Made by a program: the position numbers and the translations under genes. Positions 1 through 7,930 of a stretch of 24,792 bases of DNA are shown here, piece by piece (position 1 is the stretch's first letter; every line of letters begins with the position of its first letter). The stretch covers positions 1 through 24,792 of the forward strand of contig JABGPV010000041.1 of NCBI GenBank assembly GCA_018644785.1. Reading direction: 5' to 3'. Source of the stretch: Deltaproteobacteria bacterium (GTDB lineage: Bacteria; Desulfobacterota; DSM-4660; Desulfatiglandales; Desulfatiglandaceae). The notes under the pieces are model-generated. The model searched no databases and was not told where the DNA came from. It saw only the letters and a program-made list of their open reading frames with translations.

Positions 1-1026
1 GTGACGGTCCAGTCCATCGAAGGGGATCACGGCTTTGTTTATGACGGAGCGGTAGATTACGCTGAAGAAACCTATCACCTTCGAGATGTGCCCTACACGG
101 ACCTGGACGTGATGATCAATATCGCCAGCGATGCCGCGGCATTTCAGTGGTGGCGGCTGCCGTGTCGGGGGATCGGGCTGGTGAGGATGGATTATATTTA
201 TCAAAATGTGATCAGAATTCATCCGTTGGCGGCGATTCATCCGAACAAGCTTCTGAATCAAAGCGATCAATACCGGGTAAAGGCGTTGACGGAAGGATAC
301 CGGACCCCGAAAGAGTATGTTGTAAACCGGCTGACGGCTTGTTTGTCCAAGATTGCCGCATCCCGGCTTCCCGATCCCGTGGTGGTGCGACCCACGAATT
401 TTGAGCCGAAAGAATATCGCCAGTTGATCGGCGGAAATCGGTCTGAAGATATTTTTGATTCCCATGGGCCGGATTTTCGAGGTACGCGTCGTTATTTGAG
501 TGAGCCGTATGGTGAAGCATTTGCGCTGGAATGCGAGGCGTTTCGGCGCGTGCGTTATGAACACGGGTTTAACAACCTTCATCTCATGATGCCCTACTGT
601 GAATGTCCGAAGGATGCCGAAATGATTCTGAGCACTCTGGAATCAGAGGGGCTCAAAAGGGGAGATGGAGGGTTCCACGTTTATCTGTGTTGCGACCATG
701 CCTCCAATTGGACCCTTGCAAATGATTTTTCGCCTCTTTTTGATGGGTTTTCACTGGATATCAGAAAATTGCAGCGATGGGTGCGGGAAAGTGGTGCAGG
801 GGCCGGAGAGGCGGGTGATTTCATGAAGAAATCGCTTATGGAGATGCGTGATGCCTGTCGCGTTTCCGGGGGAACGGTTACCGTGCGGGGGCGGTTGCTG
901 GCCAATGCTTCTGCACTGGTGTCGCTTCTGGTGGCGGTGGGTGTGGATGCGGTCTCCATCAACCCGGAGGCCATTCCCCGGGTGATGAAGTGGATTGTGG
1001 ATGCTGAGAAACAGCCGGGAACATAA
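1..1026 (+). CDS. PEP synthase-like protein, C-terminal (PEP-utilizing TIM-barrel) part, 5' truncated by the window edge; catalytic residues substituted
   Basis: This is the C-terminal substrate-binding barrel of the PEP synthase / pyruvate phosphate dikinase family. Recognisable blocks are the GDHGFVYDG linker that normally follows the phospho-histidine domain, GIGLVRMDYI, VVVRPTNFEPKEYRQLIGG, FRGTRRYLS, ALECEAFRRVR and GVDAVSINPEAI. The GTG at position 1 matches an internal family position, so the gene must begin upstream. Arginines expected for phosphate binding are kept, but key catalytic positions are not. The Mg-binding Glu of CEIPSN is Asp (codon 232, CDHASN), the NDLTQ motif reads RKLQR (codons 255-259), and the catalytic Cys of the C-terminal CGQ motif is Arg (codon 296, spacing to GVDAVS preserved). 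I infer loss of pyruvate/PEP chemistry, possibly a binding or regulatory role, since sensor kinase and regulator genes follow 51 bp downstream. A phenylphosphate-synthase-like enzyme is a weaker alternative. Confidence 0.8.
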   Translation: MTVQSIEGDHGFVYDGAVDYAEETYHLRDVPYTDLDVMINIASDAAAFQWWRLPCRGIGLVRMDYIYQNVIRIHPLAAIHPNKLLNQSDQYRVKALTEGYRTPKEYVVNRLTACLSKIAASRLPDPVVVRPTNFEPKEYRQLIGGNRSEDIFDSHGPDFRGTRRYLSEPYGEAFALECEAFRRVRYEHGFNNLHLMMPYCECPKDAEMILSTLESEGLKRGDGGFHVYLCCDHASNWTLANDFSPLFDGFSLDIRKLQRWVRESGAGAGEAGDFMKKSLMEMRDACRVSGGTVTVRGRLLANASALVSLLVAVGVDAVSINPEAIPRVMKWIVDAEKQPGT

Positions 1027-1077
1027 GGTGCCCGGATTTATTTTTTCAAATGAAAATATTAACGCTGGAGTGTTTGT

Positions 1078-2802
1078 ATGTCTGACAATTTTATCCTTCT
1101 GGAACTGATTGAAAAGGAAAGACTGGACGAGGTGCTCCGCGGGTTCACGGCTATCACCGGTATTTCAAGCTTTATCGTGGATCCCGCGGGTAGGCCCTTA
1201 AGCGATGAACACAACTGGTCCGGGTTGTGCAGCGACTATTGCCGGTCAACGGAGGAGGGCAAGCGGCGTTGTTACCAGAGCGACCGGTATGGCGGAGAGA
1301 TGTCCGCTAAACTAAAGAGACGTTTCATCTACCCCTGCCTGAATGCCGGGTTGATTGATTGCACTTCACCCATCATCGTGGGAAAAGTCCATATCGCCAC
1401 TTTCATGTGCGGGCAGGTTCTTCATGGATCCATTGATGAAGCTACCGCAGAAAAACATGCCCGCGAGATCGGAATCGTGGATATTCCCGGATACGTCCGA
1501 GCGTTTAAGAAAGTTCCTGTCGTGAGCAATGACCGCTTGAACACCATTGTGGATTTTATGGAAGTTGTCACCCGCACCATCAGCGAACTGGCCTGGAGCA
1601 AGTACATATCCTCCAAGCAGTCCAGGCGTTACCTGGATCGTCTCATCAACCGGGTCTCGGACGGCATCATATCCCTTGATACCCATGGAAGGATTTCCAT
1701 GATAAACGATGCTTTCAAAGAGATCATCGGTTTCAGAAAAAATGAAATCATCGGCCAGCATTTCTCCAAATATTTAACAGACGACGATTCCATGGAGACG
1801 TACGGGAAAATCCTTGACCTGGTGAATCTAAAGGGGCATGGAAGGGTCTCCATCAGCATTGTCAATGCGGCTGAGGAGAAAATTCCCATTCAAGCGCAAT
1901 TCACCAGAACCAGCCCCGGGAAAAAGCATTCATCCTATGTGGCGGTCCTTAGGGACGTGTCCGAAGAAGTAAAAATTGCACAATTGAAAGAAGATCTTAT
2001 CGGTATGATGACCCATGATCTGGGAAACCCCATCTTTTCTATTCAGAAGGCCATGCAGCTATTGGCCAGTGGGGCTATCGGTCCGCTGAACACGGACCAG
2101 GAGGAGCTCATAAGGCTGGCGATGAACACCACCCAGCAGCTTTCCGGGATGGTTATGGATTACCTGGATATCTATCGGTACGAAAATGGAAAGCTGCGGC
2201 TTCGCAAAGAAATTCTGGATATGAGGGCCGTAGTCCGGGAGAGCATCAAACAGGCAGAACTGATTGCAGAGGAAAAAGAAGTTTTGATTCGCTATGATCC
2301 GCCAGCGGATGCTCTGGATTTTATGGGAGATCAAATGCGTTTGATCCGCATATGCTTGAATCTTTTGGGGAATGCCATAAAATGCAGTCCCGATGGCGCT
2401 GAAATAGTGGTTTCGACCCGGTATGTGAACAATAGCGACGGCATGCTGTGTGATGCCTATTATAACAGCACCGGCGACGCTCAGACACATCGGCCCGAAC
2501 CGGGACAGCGATATGTGCTGACGGAGATAACAGATCAGGGGCCTGGTATAAAAGAAGGGTCCAGGAATGCCATTTTTGATAAATTTACCTCTTTGAAGTA
2601 CAATCATGGCAATACCCCTCGCGGCGTTGGGTTGGGGTTGGCTTTCTGCAAACTGGCCGTAGAGGCGCACCAGGGCTTTATCTGGGTCAAATCGCCCGTT
2701 AATTTGGAGAGGCCGACCGCCAAAGGGAATGGGAGTCGATTCTATTTTGTATTGCCTGCTGATGCGAAAGTCCGCTTCGATTCAGTGGGAATGGAATTTT
2801 GA
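1078..2802 (+). CDS. Soluble sensor histidine kinase: PocR ligand-binding domain, PAS, HisKA, HATPase_c
   Basis: Residues ~10-165 match the PocR sensory domain, named from the propanediol-utilisation regulator and generally thought to bind small metabolites. This part is cysteine-rich (LCSDYC, RRCYQSD, YPCLNAG, LIDCTSPI), so a metal or redox ligand is possible. Residues ~188-300 form a PAS domain (DGIISLDTHGRISMINDAF). The H box MMTHDLGNP places the phospho-acceptor at His313. The ATPase domain follows with an N box (NLLGNAIK), G1 (DQGPGI) and G2 (GVGLGLAFC). I see no membrane-spanning segment, so the protein should sense a cytoplasmic signal. The response regulator starts 49 bp downstream and is the likely partner. 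The ATG start sits after a weak purine-rich stretch (GGAGTG). The family assignment is secure; the ligand is unknown, though the adjacent catabolic genes make their substrate or product a fair guess. Confidence 0.9.
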   Translation: MSDNFILLELIEKERLDEVLRGFTAITGISSFIVDPAGRPLSDEHNWSGLCSDYCRSTEEGKRRCYQSDRYGGEMSAKLKRRFIYPCLNAGLIDCTSPIIVGKVHIATFMCGQVLHGSIDEATAEKHAREIGIVDIPGYVRAFKKVPVVSNDRLNTIVDFMEVVTRTISELAWSKYISSKQSRRYLDRLINRVSDGIISLDTHGRISMINDAFKEIIGFRKNEIIGQHFSKYLTDDDSMETYGKILDLVNLKGHGRVSISIVNAAEEKIPIQAQFTRTSPGKKHSSYVAVLRDVSEEVKIAQLKEDLIGMMTHDLGNPIFSIQKAMQLLASGAIGPLNTDQEELIRLAMNTTQQLSGMVMDYLDIYRYENGKLRLRKEILDMRAVVRESIKQAELIAEEKEVLIRYDPPADALDFMGDQMRLIRICLNLLGNAIKCSPDGAEIVVSTRYVNNSDGMLCDAYYNSTGDAQTHRPEPGQRYVLTEITDQGPGIKEGSRNAIFDKFTSLKYNHGNTPRGVGLGLAFCKLAVEAHQGFIWVKSPVNLERPTAKGNGSRFYFVLPADAKVRFDSVGMEF

Positions 2803-2851
2803 AATAAACTTCAGGTAGCGTAACCGCACCCTTATTTGGAGAATATAATTC

Positions 2852-3502
2852 ATGCACCCAGATGAAATATCAAAGGTCTTTATCGCCGATGACCACCCGC
2901 TGTTTCGGTGCGGTTTGCGACTGAGCCTGAACCAAAAAGAAAACATCGAAGTTATTGGTGAGGCTGACGACGGATTCAAGGCTGTAGAGAAGATCTTAAG
3001 CGGTCATCCGGATATCGCATTGATCGATGTGGACATGCCGGGGCTTTCCGGGATCGGAGCCGTTCGGATGTTGCGAAAAGCCATGCCTGAACTGAAAATC
3101 CTTGTCCTGTCCGCCCATGATGACGACCGTTATGTGCGCGATTCCATGTCTGCCGGCGCCGACGGCTATGTACTTAAGAGCATTGACGTGGACGCATTGA
3201 TTCGGATCATTGAGCTTTTTTGTAAGGGAGAGCCGGTCTTGTCTCCCTATCTGCTTAATCTGGCGGTGGACTGTTCTGTTGCCGGAAAAACAGATTCCCA
3301 CCATCCTTCTTTAACCTCAAGAGAAAAGGAAGTGCTGAAATATCTTGTGGAAGGTCAAGCGAACAAGAAAATCGCAGATAACCTGTTCATCAGCCTTGAA
3401 ACCGTGAAAAGCCATATAAAACATATTTTCAGGAAGCTGGATGTCACCAATCGCGTCGAGGCGGTTCGCGTTACCACGGAACAAGAATTGCTGGACTTCT
3501 GA
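2852..3502 (+). CDS. NarL/FixJ-type response regulator (REC-LuxR HTH)
   Basis: The N-terminal receiver domain begins VFIADDHPLFRCGL with the acidic pocket DD. The phospho-acceptor is Asp59 in ALIDVDMPGLSG. Switch residues follow in LVLSAHDDDRYV and the conserved Lys in GYVLKS. A LuxR-type helix-turn-helix occupies about residues 150-212 (LTSREKEVLKYLVEGQANKKIADNLF, split here as LTSREKEVLKYLVEG then KKIADNLFISLETVKSH). At 216 residues it has the usual length for the family. A GGAG ribosome site lies about 12 nt before the ATG. It is almost certainly the output partner of the preceding PocR-PAS kinase. It lies divergently from nothing and directly upstream of the molybdenum hydroxylase genes, so it may control them, but no binding site can be proved from sequence alone. 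Confidence 0.93.
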   Translation: MHPDEISKVFIADDHPLFRCGLRLSLNQKENIEVIGEADDGFKAVEKILSGHPDIALIDVDMPGLSGIGAVRMLRKAMPELKILVLSAHDDDRYVRDSMSAGADGYVLKSIDVDALIRIIELFCKGEPVLSPYLLNLAVDCSVAGKTDSHHPSLTSREKEVLKYLVEGQANKKIADNLFISLETVKSHIKHIFRKLDVTNRVEAVRVTTEQELLDF

Positions 3503-3854
3503 TTTGGCCAACGTGGTTTTCGCTTCTCTTTTAAAAGAACCTACCTGACTCACCCACTCAAAATTTAAACAAATTTCTGTTCCTCCCCCCAAAATCCCCC
3601 TTTAGAGGGATGCATTTTCACCCATCCGAGCGATTTACAAAAGAACCCCTTTCGCTCAGAATATCGCTACTTCAATTGGATTTTCCAATCCACAAGGGTG
3701 CTTGAGAAAATCGGGAATTACTTGAGTCTTCGTTGCTACAGGTTTATGGGGCAACGTTTCCCCCGGCATCCTTGAATTTCATATTTTAAGGCATTTCAAC
3801 CTTGAGGAAACATCAATTGCAACTTATGGGAAAGAACGGAGGAGGTAGAAAACT
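3503..3854. other. Gene-free stretch upstream of the molybdenum hydroxylase genes
   Basis: No convincing coding region lies here on either strand. The stretch should hold the promoter for the catabolic block, but I cannot point to a convincing -35/-10 pair or a GG-N10-GC sigma-54 site. It contains a small hairpin (ATCCC...GGGAT, 3594-3611) without a T-tract, and the inverted repeat at 3675-3689 listed separately. The strong ribosome site GGAGGAGGT ends about 8 nt before the ATG at 3855. Confidence 0.6.
3675..3689. promoter_or_regulatory. Short inverted repeat, possible operator upstream of the molybdenum hydroxylase
   Basis: ATTGGA-TTT-TCCAAT is a perfect 6-bp inverted repeat in the gene-free region between the response regulator and the hydroxylase genes. 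Length and symmetry would suit a dimeric regulator such as the adjacent LuxR-type protein. There is no second copy that I noticed, and a 6-bp arm can arise by chance. Confidence 0.25.
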
Positions 3855-4343
3855 ATGGCGAACGTAGAGGAACAAGGCGGTGCCAAGCTGGTTACCTTAG
3901 AGATAAACGGCGATGAGCACCACCTCGTGGTTGAACCGCAGGAAACCCTGAGGGAAATCCTGCAGGACAGGATTGGATTGACCGGCACCAAGGAGATGTG
4001 CGATCGGGGCGCCTGCGGTTCCTGCACGGTAATCATGGATGACAGGCCGGTATTGTCATGTATGGTACTGGCTATCGAATGCGGTGGACATCCAATCGAA
4101 ACCATTGAACAGCTCAACAGTCAGGAACACCCGCTGATCCAGGCTTATGCGGACAACCATGCCATGCAATGCGGATATTGTACGCCGGGATTCGTGGTAA
4201 CGGCAAAGGCTTTGCTGGACAGAAATCCGGACCCGTCGGAAGAAGACATCAAGACTGCCCTGGAAGGCAACATATGCCGATGCGGAACATATCCGGCACA
4301 CATTTGGGCTGTGCAGGATGCAGCCAACAAGCTTAAAGGATAA
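3855..4343 (+). CDS. Molybdenum hydroxylase small subunit, 2x[2Fe-2S] (CoxS/HcrC/XdhC-terminal type ferredoxin subunit)
   Basis: This 162-residue protein is the electron-transfer subunit of a xanthine dehydrogenase-family enzyme. The plant-type [2Fe-2S] cluster is bound by MCDRGACGSC with the fourth Cys in VLSC. The second cluster sits in the C-terminal helical domain with CGYCTPG and NICRCGTYP. Length and motif order are those of CoxS, HcrC and similar small subunits. A strong GGAGGAGGT ribosome site precedes the ATG. The large subunit follows 13 bp downstream, with its own ribosome site just after this stop codon, so co-translation in fixed ratio is likely. It should carry electrons from the Mo site to the FAD subunit. 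The assignment is secure at family level; the enzyme's substrate is not determined. Confidence 0.95.
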   Translation: MANVEEQGGAKLVTLEINGDEHHLVVEPQETLREILQDRIGLTGTKEMCDRGACGSCTVIMDDRPVLSCMVLAIECGGHPIETIEQLNSQEHPLIQAYADNHAMQCGYCTPGFVVTAKALLDRNPDPSEEDIKTALEGNICRCGTYPAHIWAVQDAANKLKG

Positions 4344-4356
4344 GGAGGCGATATAC

Positions 4357-6840
4357 ATGTCCGAAGATCTAAAAATTATGGAACACGAGCCGTTGGTTCG
4401 CGATAGGTATATTCCCGAAAAATTCCAGTTTTTGGGAAAGCGCGGTGTATCCCGAATGGACGGCGTGGAAAAGGCCGGCGGCACAGCCCAGTACACCCGG
4501 GACGTGAACCTTCCCGGGATGCTTTTTTGTAAAATCCTGGCCTCTCCCTACGCCAATGCTCTGATCAAGAGTGTGGACACCACCAAGGCGGAAGCCCTCC
4601 CCGGGGTTCGGGCTGTTTTGAGGTTCGATGATCCTGAATTGGAAGGAAAGGTTCTGCTCGGCGACAACACCAAGTTCAATGCGGGACATCAGGCCTCCGA
4701 TGGGCAGGCTTTCTATAAAGGAAAAGAAGAGTTGGCCGTGACCCAGGAACAGTGGATTCAGGGCGGTGGCCGGGTTTTGGACGGGTTTGCATGGTGGGAA
4801 GGCGCCCCTTCCGGCGTGGCCATTGCTGCAGAAAGTCTTCAGGCTGCCGAAGAGGCCATCCGCCTGGTGGAAATCGATTGGGAAGAGCGCCCCGTGGTGA
4901 TGAATCCTATAGAAGCTTTAAAACCCGGCGCCCCAGCAGCGATTCCCGAATTGAACGAAAAAAGCAATCTTCTTCGAAAAGTAAGAATTGAACATGGCGA
5001 CGTGGAAAAGGGCTTCCAGGAAGCGGACAAGGTCATCCAGTTTGACATCCGCAGGCGCCCCTATACAGCCGCGGATGGCGAGCCCATGAGCAACGTCATC
5101 CTCTGGAGAGGCGACAATTTGGAGATCTGGGCCCATCAACAGCAGCCATACGATGGGAAATGCCTACTGAGTGCGGTGACCGGAATTCCGCTCAACAAGA
5201 TCAAACTTCATATTCCCTGGCAGGGTTGTCATTTCGGTCACGGCGGCAACCCGTTCATGCACCATACCCACGGGTTTCATGTGATCAGCGCCATCCTCTC
5301 AAAACGGACCGGCAGGCCGGTCAAAACCATGTACAACAGAAGAGAGAATTTCTACGGCCTGTCACAGGATGCGGATTCCAACACCCATTTCAAGGTGGGT
5401 TTTCAAGACGACGGCACCATCACGGCTGTCAAGATCGACCAAATCGTCGCCAAGATGGGGCAGTACGGAATTGACCATTTTGAAGACAACACCCGAATTC
5501 CCAATCTGTTGCTCAATTATGTGGAAGCGCAGACCAATTTTTCCCCGGCATGGTGGTTCCGGTGCGAACAGAATCACAATTCCTTCTGTTTCAGCGCCGT
5601 GTTTGCCCATGTGGCCGATGCCACAGGGCTGGATCCCACGGAAGTGGCTCTGAAGAATGACGGGGTAGAGGGCAAGGACATGGAATATCTTTCCAAGTTC
5701 AAAAAAGATCATGGATTTCCGGATCGGGACAGCCTTAAAGAGTGCATTGACAAGGGAAAAGCGGCCATCGATTGGGACAACAAATGGCACGAACCGGGTA
5801 AAAAAGTCCTGCCCAACGGAAAATTGCATGGTATCGGATTTACCTGGGACCATGAATGGGATGACAACCGGGGATCGGCCAGTGCGGGGCTGATCATGCA
5901 CTGCGACGGTACCGTGGACATCCTGGCGCAGAAACCCGATGACGGTGTGAACCCCATGGGTACTAATTGTGAAATAGTTGCGGAGGAAATGGGATTGAAG
6001 CTTGAGGACGTCAACTGGAGGTTTTTCGAAGAAACCGGCTTCCAAATGATGACCCCTGACGGCTCCTGCAATCTTTGTACCGATGCTTATGTGAGTTTAA
6101 AGATGGCCAGAAAGGCCAAGAAGACGTTGCTAGAGTATGCAACGACGACCCTAAAACTCATTGAAATCGAATATCCACCCGTTTTCCCGGATCACAAGCC
6201 GGAGGATTTGGATGTCAAAGACAGCATGGTGTTTGTGAAGGCTGATCCCGAAAATACGGTACACGTTTCAGAGGTCGTGAAAAGGGCAACCCTGAACCAG
6301 AACGGATCCCAGGCGCCTCTCTTTGAATGGGCCTACCACCGCCAGGGCAGATATGGTTGTGAGGAAGGCCGGCATCGCCTCTGCCGGCAGGGATATTTTG
6401 CCGAAGTGGAAGTGGACCCGGATACCGGTCATGTGGACATCAAGAAAATCGTCAATGTCAATGATGTGGGAAAGGCTTTGAGCCCTGAGACCTGTGAAGG
6501 TCAGCAGTATGGCGGCGCTTATATGGCGGCCGGAAGGGTTATGGGAGAGGAAGTGATTTATGATCCCAAGACCGGTGTCAGACTGAACGCCAACCTGGTG
6601 GATTACAAGGTGGCGACCTTCCGGGATATCGGAGAGACCGAGAATATCCTTGTGGAGACCGGGATGGGATACGGACCCTATGGCCTGGTGGGCATCGGTG
6701 AAGATTGCGCCACCGTGGTCCCATTTGTTGTGGCAAATGCTATCCATAACGCCATCGGCGAATGGGTCGACGATCATCCCGCCACGCCGAACAAGGTCAT
6801 CCAAGCAATAAAAAAAGCCAAAGAAAAGGGGGTCTACTAA
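4357..6840 (+). CDS. Molybdenum hydroxylase large (Moco-binding) subunit, aldehyde oxidase/xanthine dehydrogenase family
   Basis: The catalytic subunit opens with a typical first domain (GVSRMDGVEKAGGTAQYTRDV, quoted in part as MDGVEKAGGTAQYTRDV), followed by the Moco-binding part. The active-site Glu base is present as Glu782 in GIGEDC near the C-terminus, followed by PFVVANAIHNAIG. The glycine loop near the Mo site is unusual: GCHFGHGGN (residues 290-298), where many relatives have GGGFGGK. I place the start at ATG 4357, which has AAGGAGG about 9 nt upstream; a longer frame from 4318 would overlap the previous gene with no ribosome site. The product is 827 residues, normal for the family. 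It lies between the small and FAD subunits, so the operon order is S-L-M. It should hydroxylate or dehydrogenate (or reductively dehydroxylate, as HcrA does) an organic substrate; divergence at the glycine loop argues against a straightforward xanthine or CO enzyme. Confidence 0.92.
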   Translation: MSEDLKIMEHEPLVRDRYIPEKFQFLGKRGVSRMDGVEKAGGTAQYTRDVNLPGMLFCKILASPYANALIKSVDTTKAEALPGVRAVLRFDDPELEGKVLLGDNTKFNAGHQASDGQAFYKGKEELAVTQEQWIQGGGRVLDGFAWWEGAPSGVAIAAESLQAAEEAIRLVEIDWEERPVVMNPIEALKPGAPAAIPELNEKSNLLRKVRIEHGDVEKGFQEADKVIQFDIRRRPYTAADGEPMSNVILWRGDNLEIWAHQQQPYDGKCLLSAVTGIPLNKIKLHIPWQGCHFGHGGNPFMHHTHGFHVISAILSKRTGRPVKTMYNRRENFYGLSQDADSNTHFKVGFQDDGTITAVKIDQIVAKMGQYGIDHFEDNTRIPNLLLNYVEAQTNFSPAWWFRCEQNHNSFCFSAVFAHVADATGLDPTEVALKNDGVEGKDMEYLSKFKKDHGFPDRDSLKECIDKGKAAIDWDNKWHEPGKKVLPNGKLHGIGFTWDHEWDDNRGSASAGLIMHCDGTVDILAQKPDDGVNPMGTNCEIVAEEMGLKLEDVNWRFFEETGFQMMTPDGSCNLCTDAYVSLKMARKAKKTLLEYATTTLKLIEIEYPPVFPDHKPEDLDVKDSMVFVKADPENTVHVSEVVKRATLNQNGSQAPLFEWAYHRQGRYGCEEGRHRLCRQGYFAEVEVDPDTGHVDIKKIVNVNDVGKALSPETCEGQQYGGAYMAAGRVMGEEVIYDPKTGVRLNANLVDYKVATFRDIGETENILVETGMGYGPYGLVGIGEDCATVVPFVVANAIHNAIGEWVDDHPATPNKVIQAIKKAKEKGVY

Positions 6841-6841
6841 C

Positions 6842-7813
6842 ATGGTAAGGTTTAAGCATTTTAATGCTTCAACGATAGAAGAGGCCGTAGCTCTCCTATC
6901 GAAGTTTGAGGGCAGGGCCCAGGTGATTGCCGGGGGAACGGATGTCATCGGGTTCTACAAAGACAATATACTTCAGAAGCCATACGAGGCGTTGATCAAT
7001 ATCAAGGATATTCCGGGCCTCGAAGCGATGAAGGAAGAAGACGGTGTCTTGAAACTGGGTCCTTTGGTCAGGCTTGAGGACATTGGCCACAACGCCATGA
7101 TCAAAGAAAAATATACGGCTCTGGCGTTGGCGGCTCGATACACCGCTTCACCTCACATTCGTGAAATGGGGACCATCGGCGGGAACGTATGCCAGAATTC
7201 AAGATGCTGGTATTACCGATGCCCCAATAACCGCTTCCCCTGTGCCAGAAAAGGTGGGGATGAATGTTATGCGGATGATGGGGACAATCGCTATCACTCC
7301 ATTTTCGGCGATGTGAAGGATTGCCTCGCCGTCAATCCCAGCGATACCCTGCCGGCGTTGATTGTTTTGGGGGCCAAGGCGGTCACCTCGAAGCGGACCC
7401 TGGATGTCGGGGATATGTTTCCTGAAAAAGATGCCACAAAAATGCACATTCTCGATGATGACGAAATCATTATTGAGTTTCAGATCCCCGAACCGGTGGC
7501 CGGTATGAAGAGCTCATGGAAAAAATTCGCCATTCGCAGGTCCATTGATTTTCCCATTGTCAATTGCGCTACCATGGTGGTGAGCAGCGGGGATACGGTA
7601 GAGGATGCAAGAATCTGCCTGAACGCTGTCCATTACAAACCCTATGTGCCTACGAGGGCGGCAGATTACCTCAAGGGCAAGGCCCTGGATGAAGAGTCCG
7701 CCGAAACTACCGGCGAAGCTGCGGTTTGGGGCGCCAAACCATTGTCCATGAATGAATATAAGATCGATATTGCAAAGGGGTTGGTCAAACAGACCCTGTT
7801 GGCATGTAAGTAA
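6842..7813 (+). CDS. Molybdenum hydroxylase FAD subunit with extra cysteine-rich insert (HcrB-like, likely [4Fe-4S])
   Basis: This is the FAD-binding medium subunit, with AGGTDVIGFYK (FAD pyrophosphate loop) and MGTIGGNVCQNSRCWYY. The usual CoxM-type protein lacks what follows: cysteines at 117, 122, 127, 134, 142 and 161 in an insertion up to CLAVNPSDTLPAL. 4-Hydroxybenzoyl-CoA reductase subunit HcrB is known to hold a [4Fe-4S] cluster in a comparable insertion, and the RCWYY motif is shared by that group. I infer an additional cluster that lets electrons pass to or from a low-potential partner. The ATG lies one base after the stop of the large subunit, with GGGGG as ribosome site. The Etf genes 1.2 kb downstream are a candidate electron partner. 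Family is secure; the cluster is inferred from cysteine content. Confidence 0.93.
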   Translation: MVRFKHFNASTIEEAVALLSKFEGRAQVIAGGTDVIGFYKDNILQKPYEALINIKDIPGLEAMKEEDGVLKLGPLVRLEDIGHNAMIKEKYTALALAARYTASPHIREMGTIGGNVCQNSRCWYYRCPNNRFPCARKGGDECYADDGDNRYHSIFGDVKDCLAVNPSDTLPALIVLGAKAVTSKRTLDVGDMFPEKDATKMHILDDDEIIIEFQIPEPVAGMKSSWKKFAIRRSIDFPIVNCATMVVSSGDTVEDARICLNAVHYKPYVPTRAADYLKGKALDEESAETTGEAAVWGAKPLSMNEYKIDIAKGLVKQTLLACK

Positions 7814-7844
7814 TTCGTGCAACCCTGATCTAAAAAGTCGGGCC

Positions 7845-7893
7845 GGCCGAATTCCGGCTGCCGGGTTCATCCCCGACACCCGGGAATTCGGCC
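7845..7893. repeat. Large two-tier hairpin between the FAD-subunit gene and the next gene
   Basis: The outer arms GGCCGAATTC (7845-7854) and GAATTCGGCC (7884-7893) are perfectly complementary. Inside them CCGGG (7861-7865) pairs with CCCGG (7879-7883). No T-tract follows, so it is not a standard intrinsic terminator. It could stabilise the upstream hydroxylase mRNA, act as a weak Rho-linked stop, or be a REP-like element. It separates the hydroxylase genes from the unknown gene that starts 38 bp later. Confidence 0.6.
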
Positions 7894-7930
7894 AGGACCT
7901 GCAAACCTTTATGAATGAGGAGCAACCGTT

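Noticed and set aside
1..3. GTG at the first base as a real start codon
   Set aside because: The residues there match an internal linker of PEP synthase (V-T-V...EGD-GFVYDG), so the gene is cut by the window edge.
2059..2670. 203-codon open frame on the minus strand
   Set aside because: It is antisense to the kinase ATPase region, which has clear motifs on the + strand; no protein-like pattern.
3594..3611. Hairpin ATCCC...GGGAT as terminator of the response regulator gene
   Set aside because: Short stem and no T-tract after it.
5362..6045. 227-codon open frame on the minus strand
   Set aside because: Antisense shadow of the molybdenum hydroxylase large subunit.
6268..6948. 226-codon open frame on the minus strand
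   Set aside because: Antisense to the end of the large subunit and the start of the FAD subunit; no recognisable domain or ribosome site.
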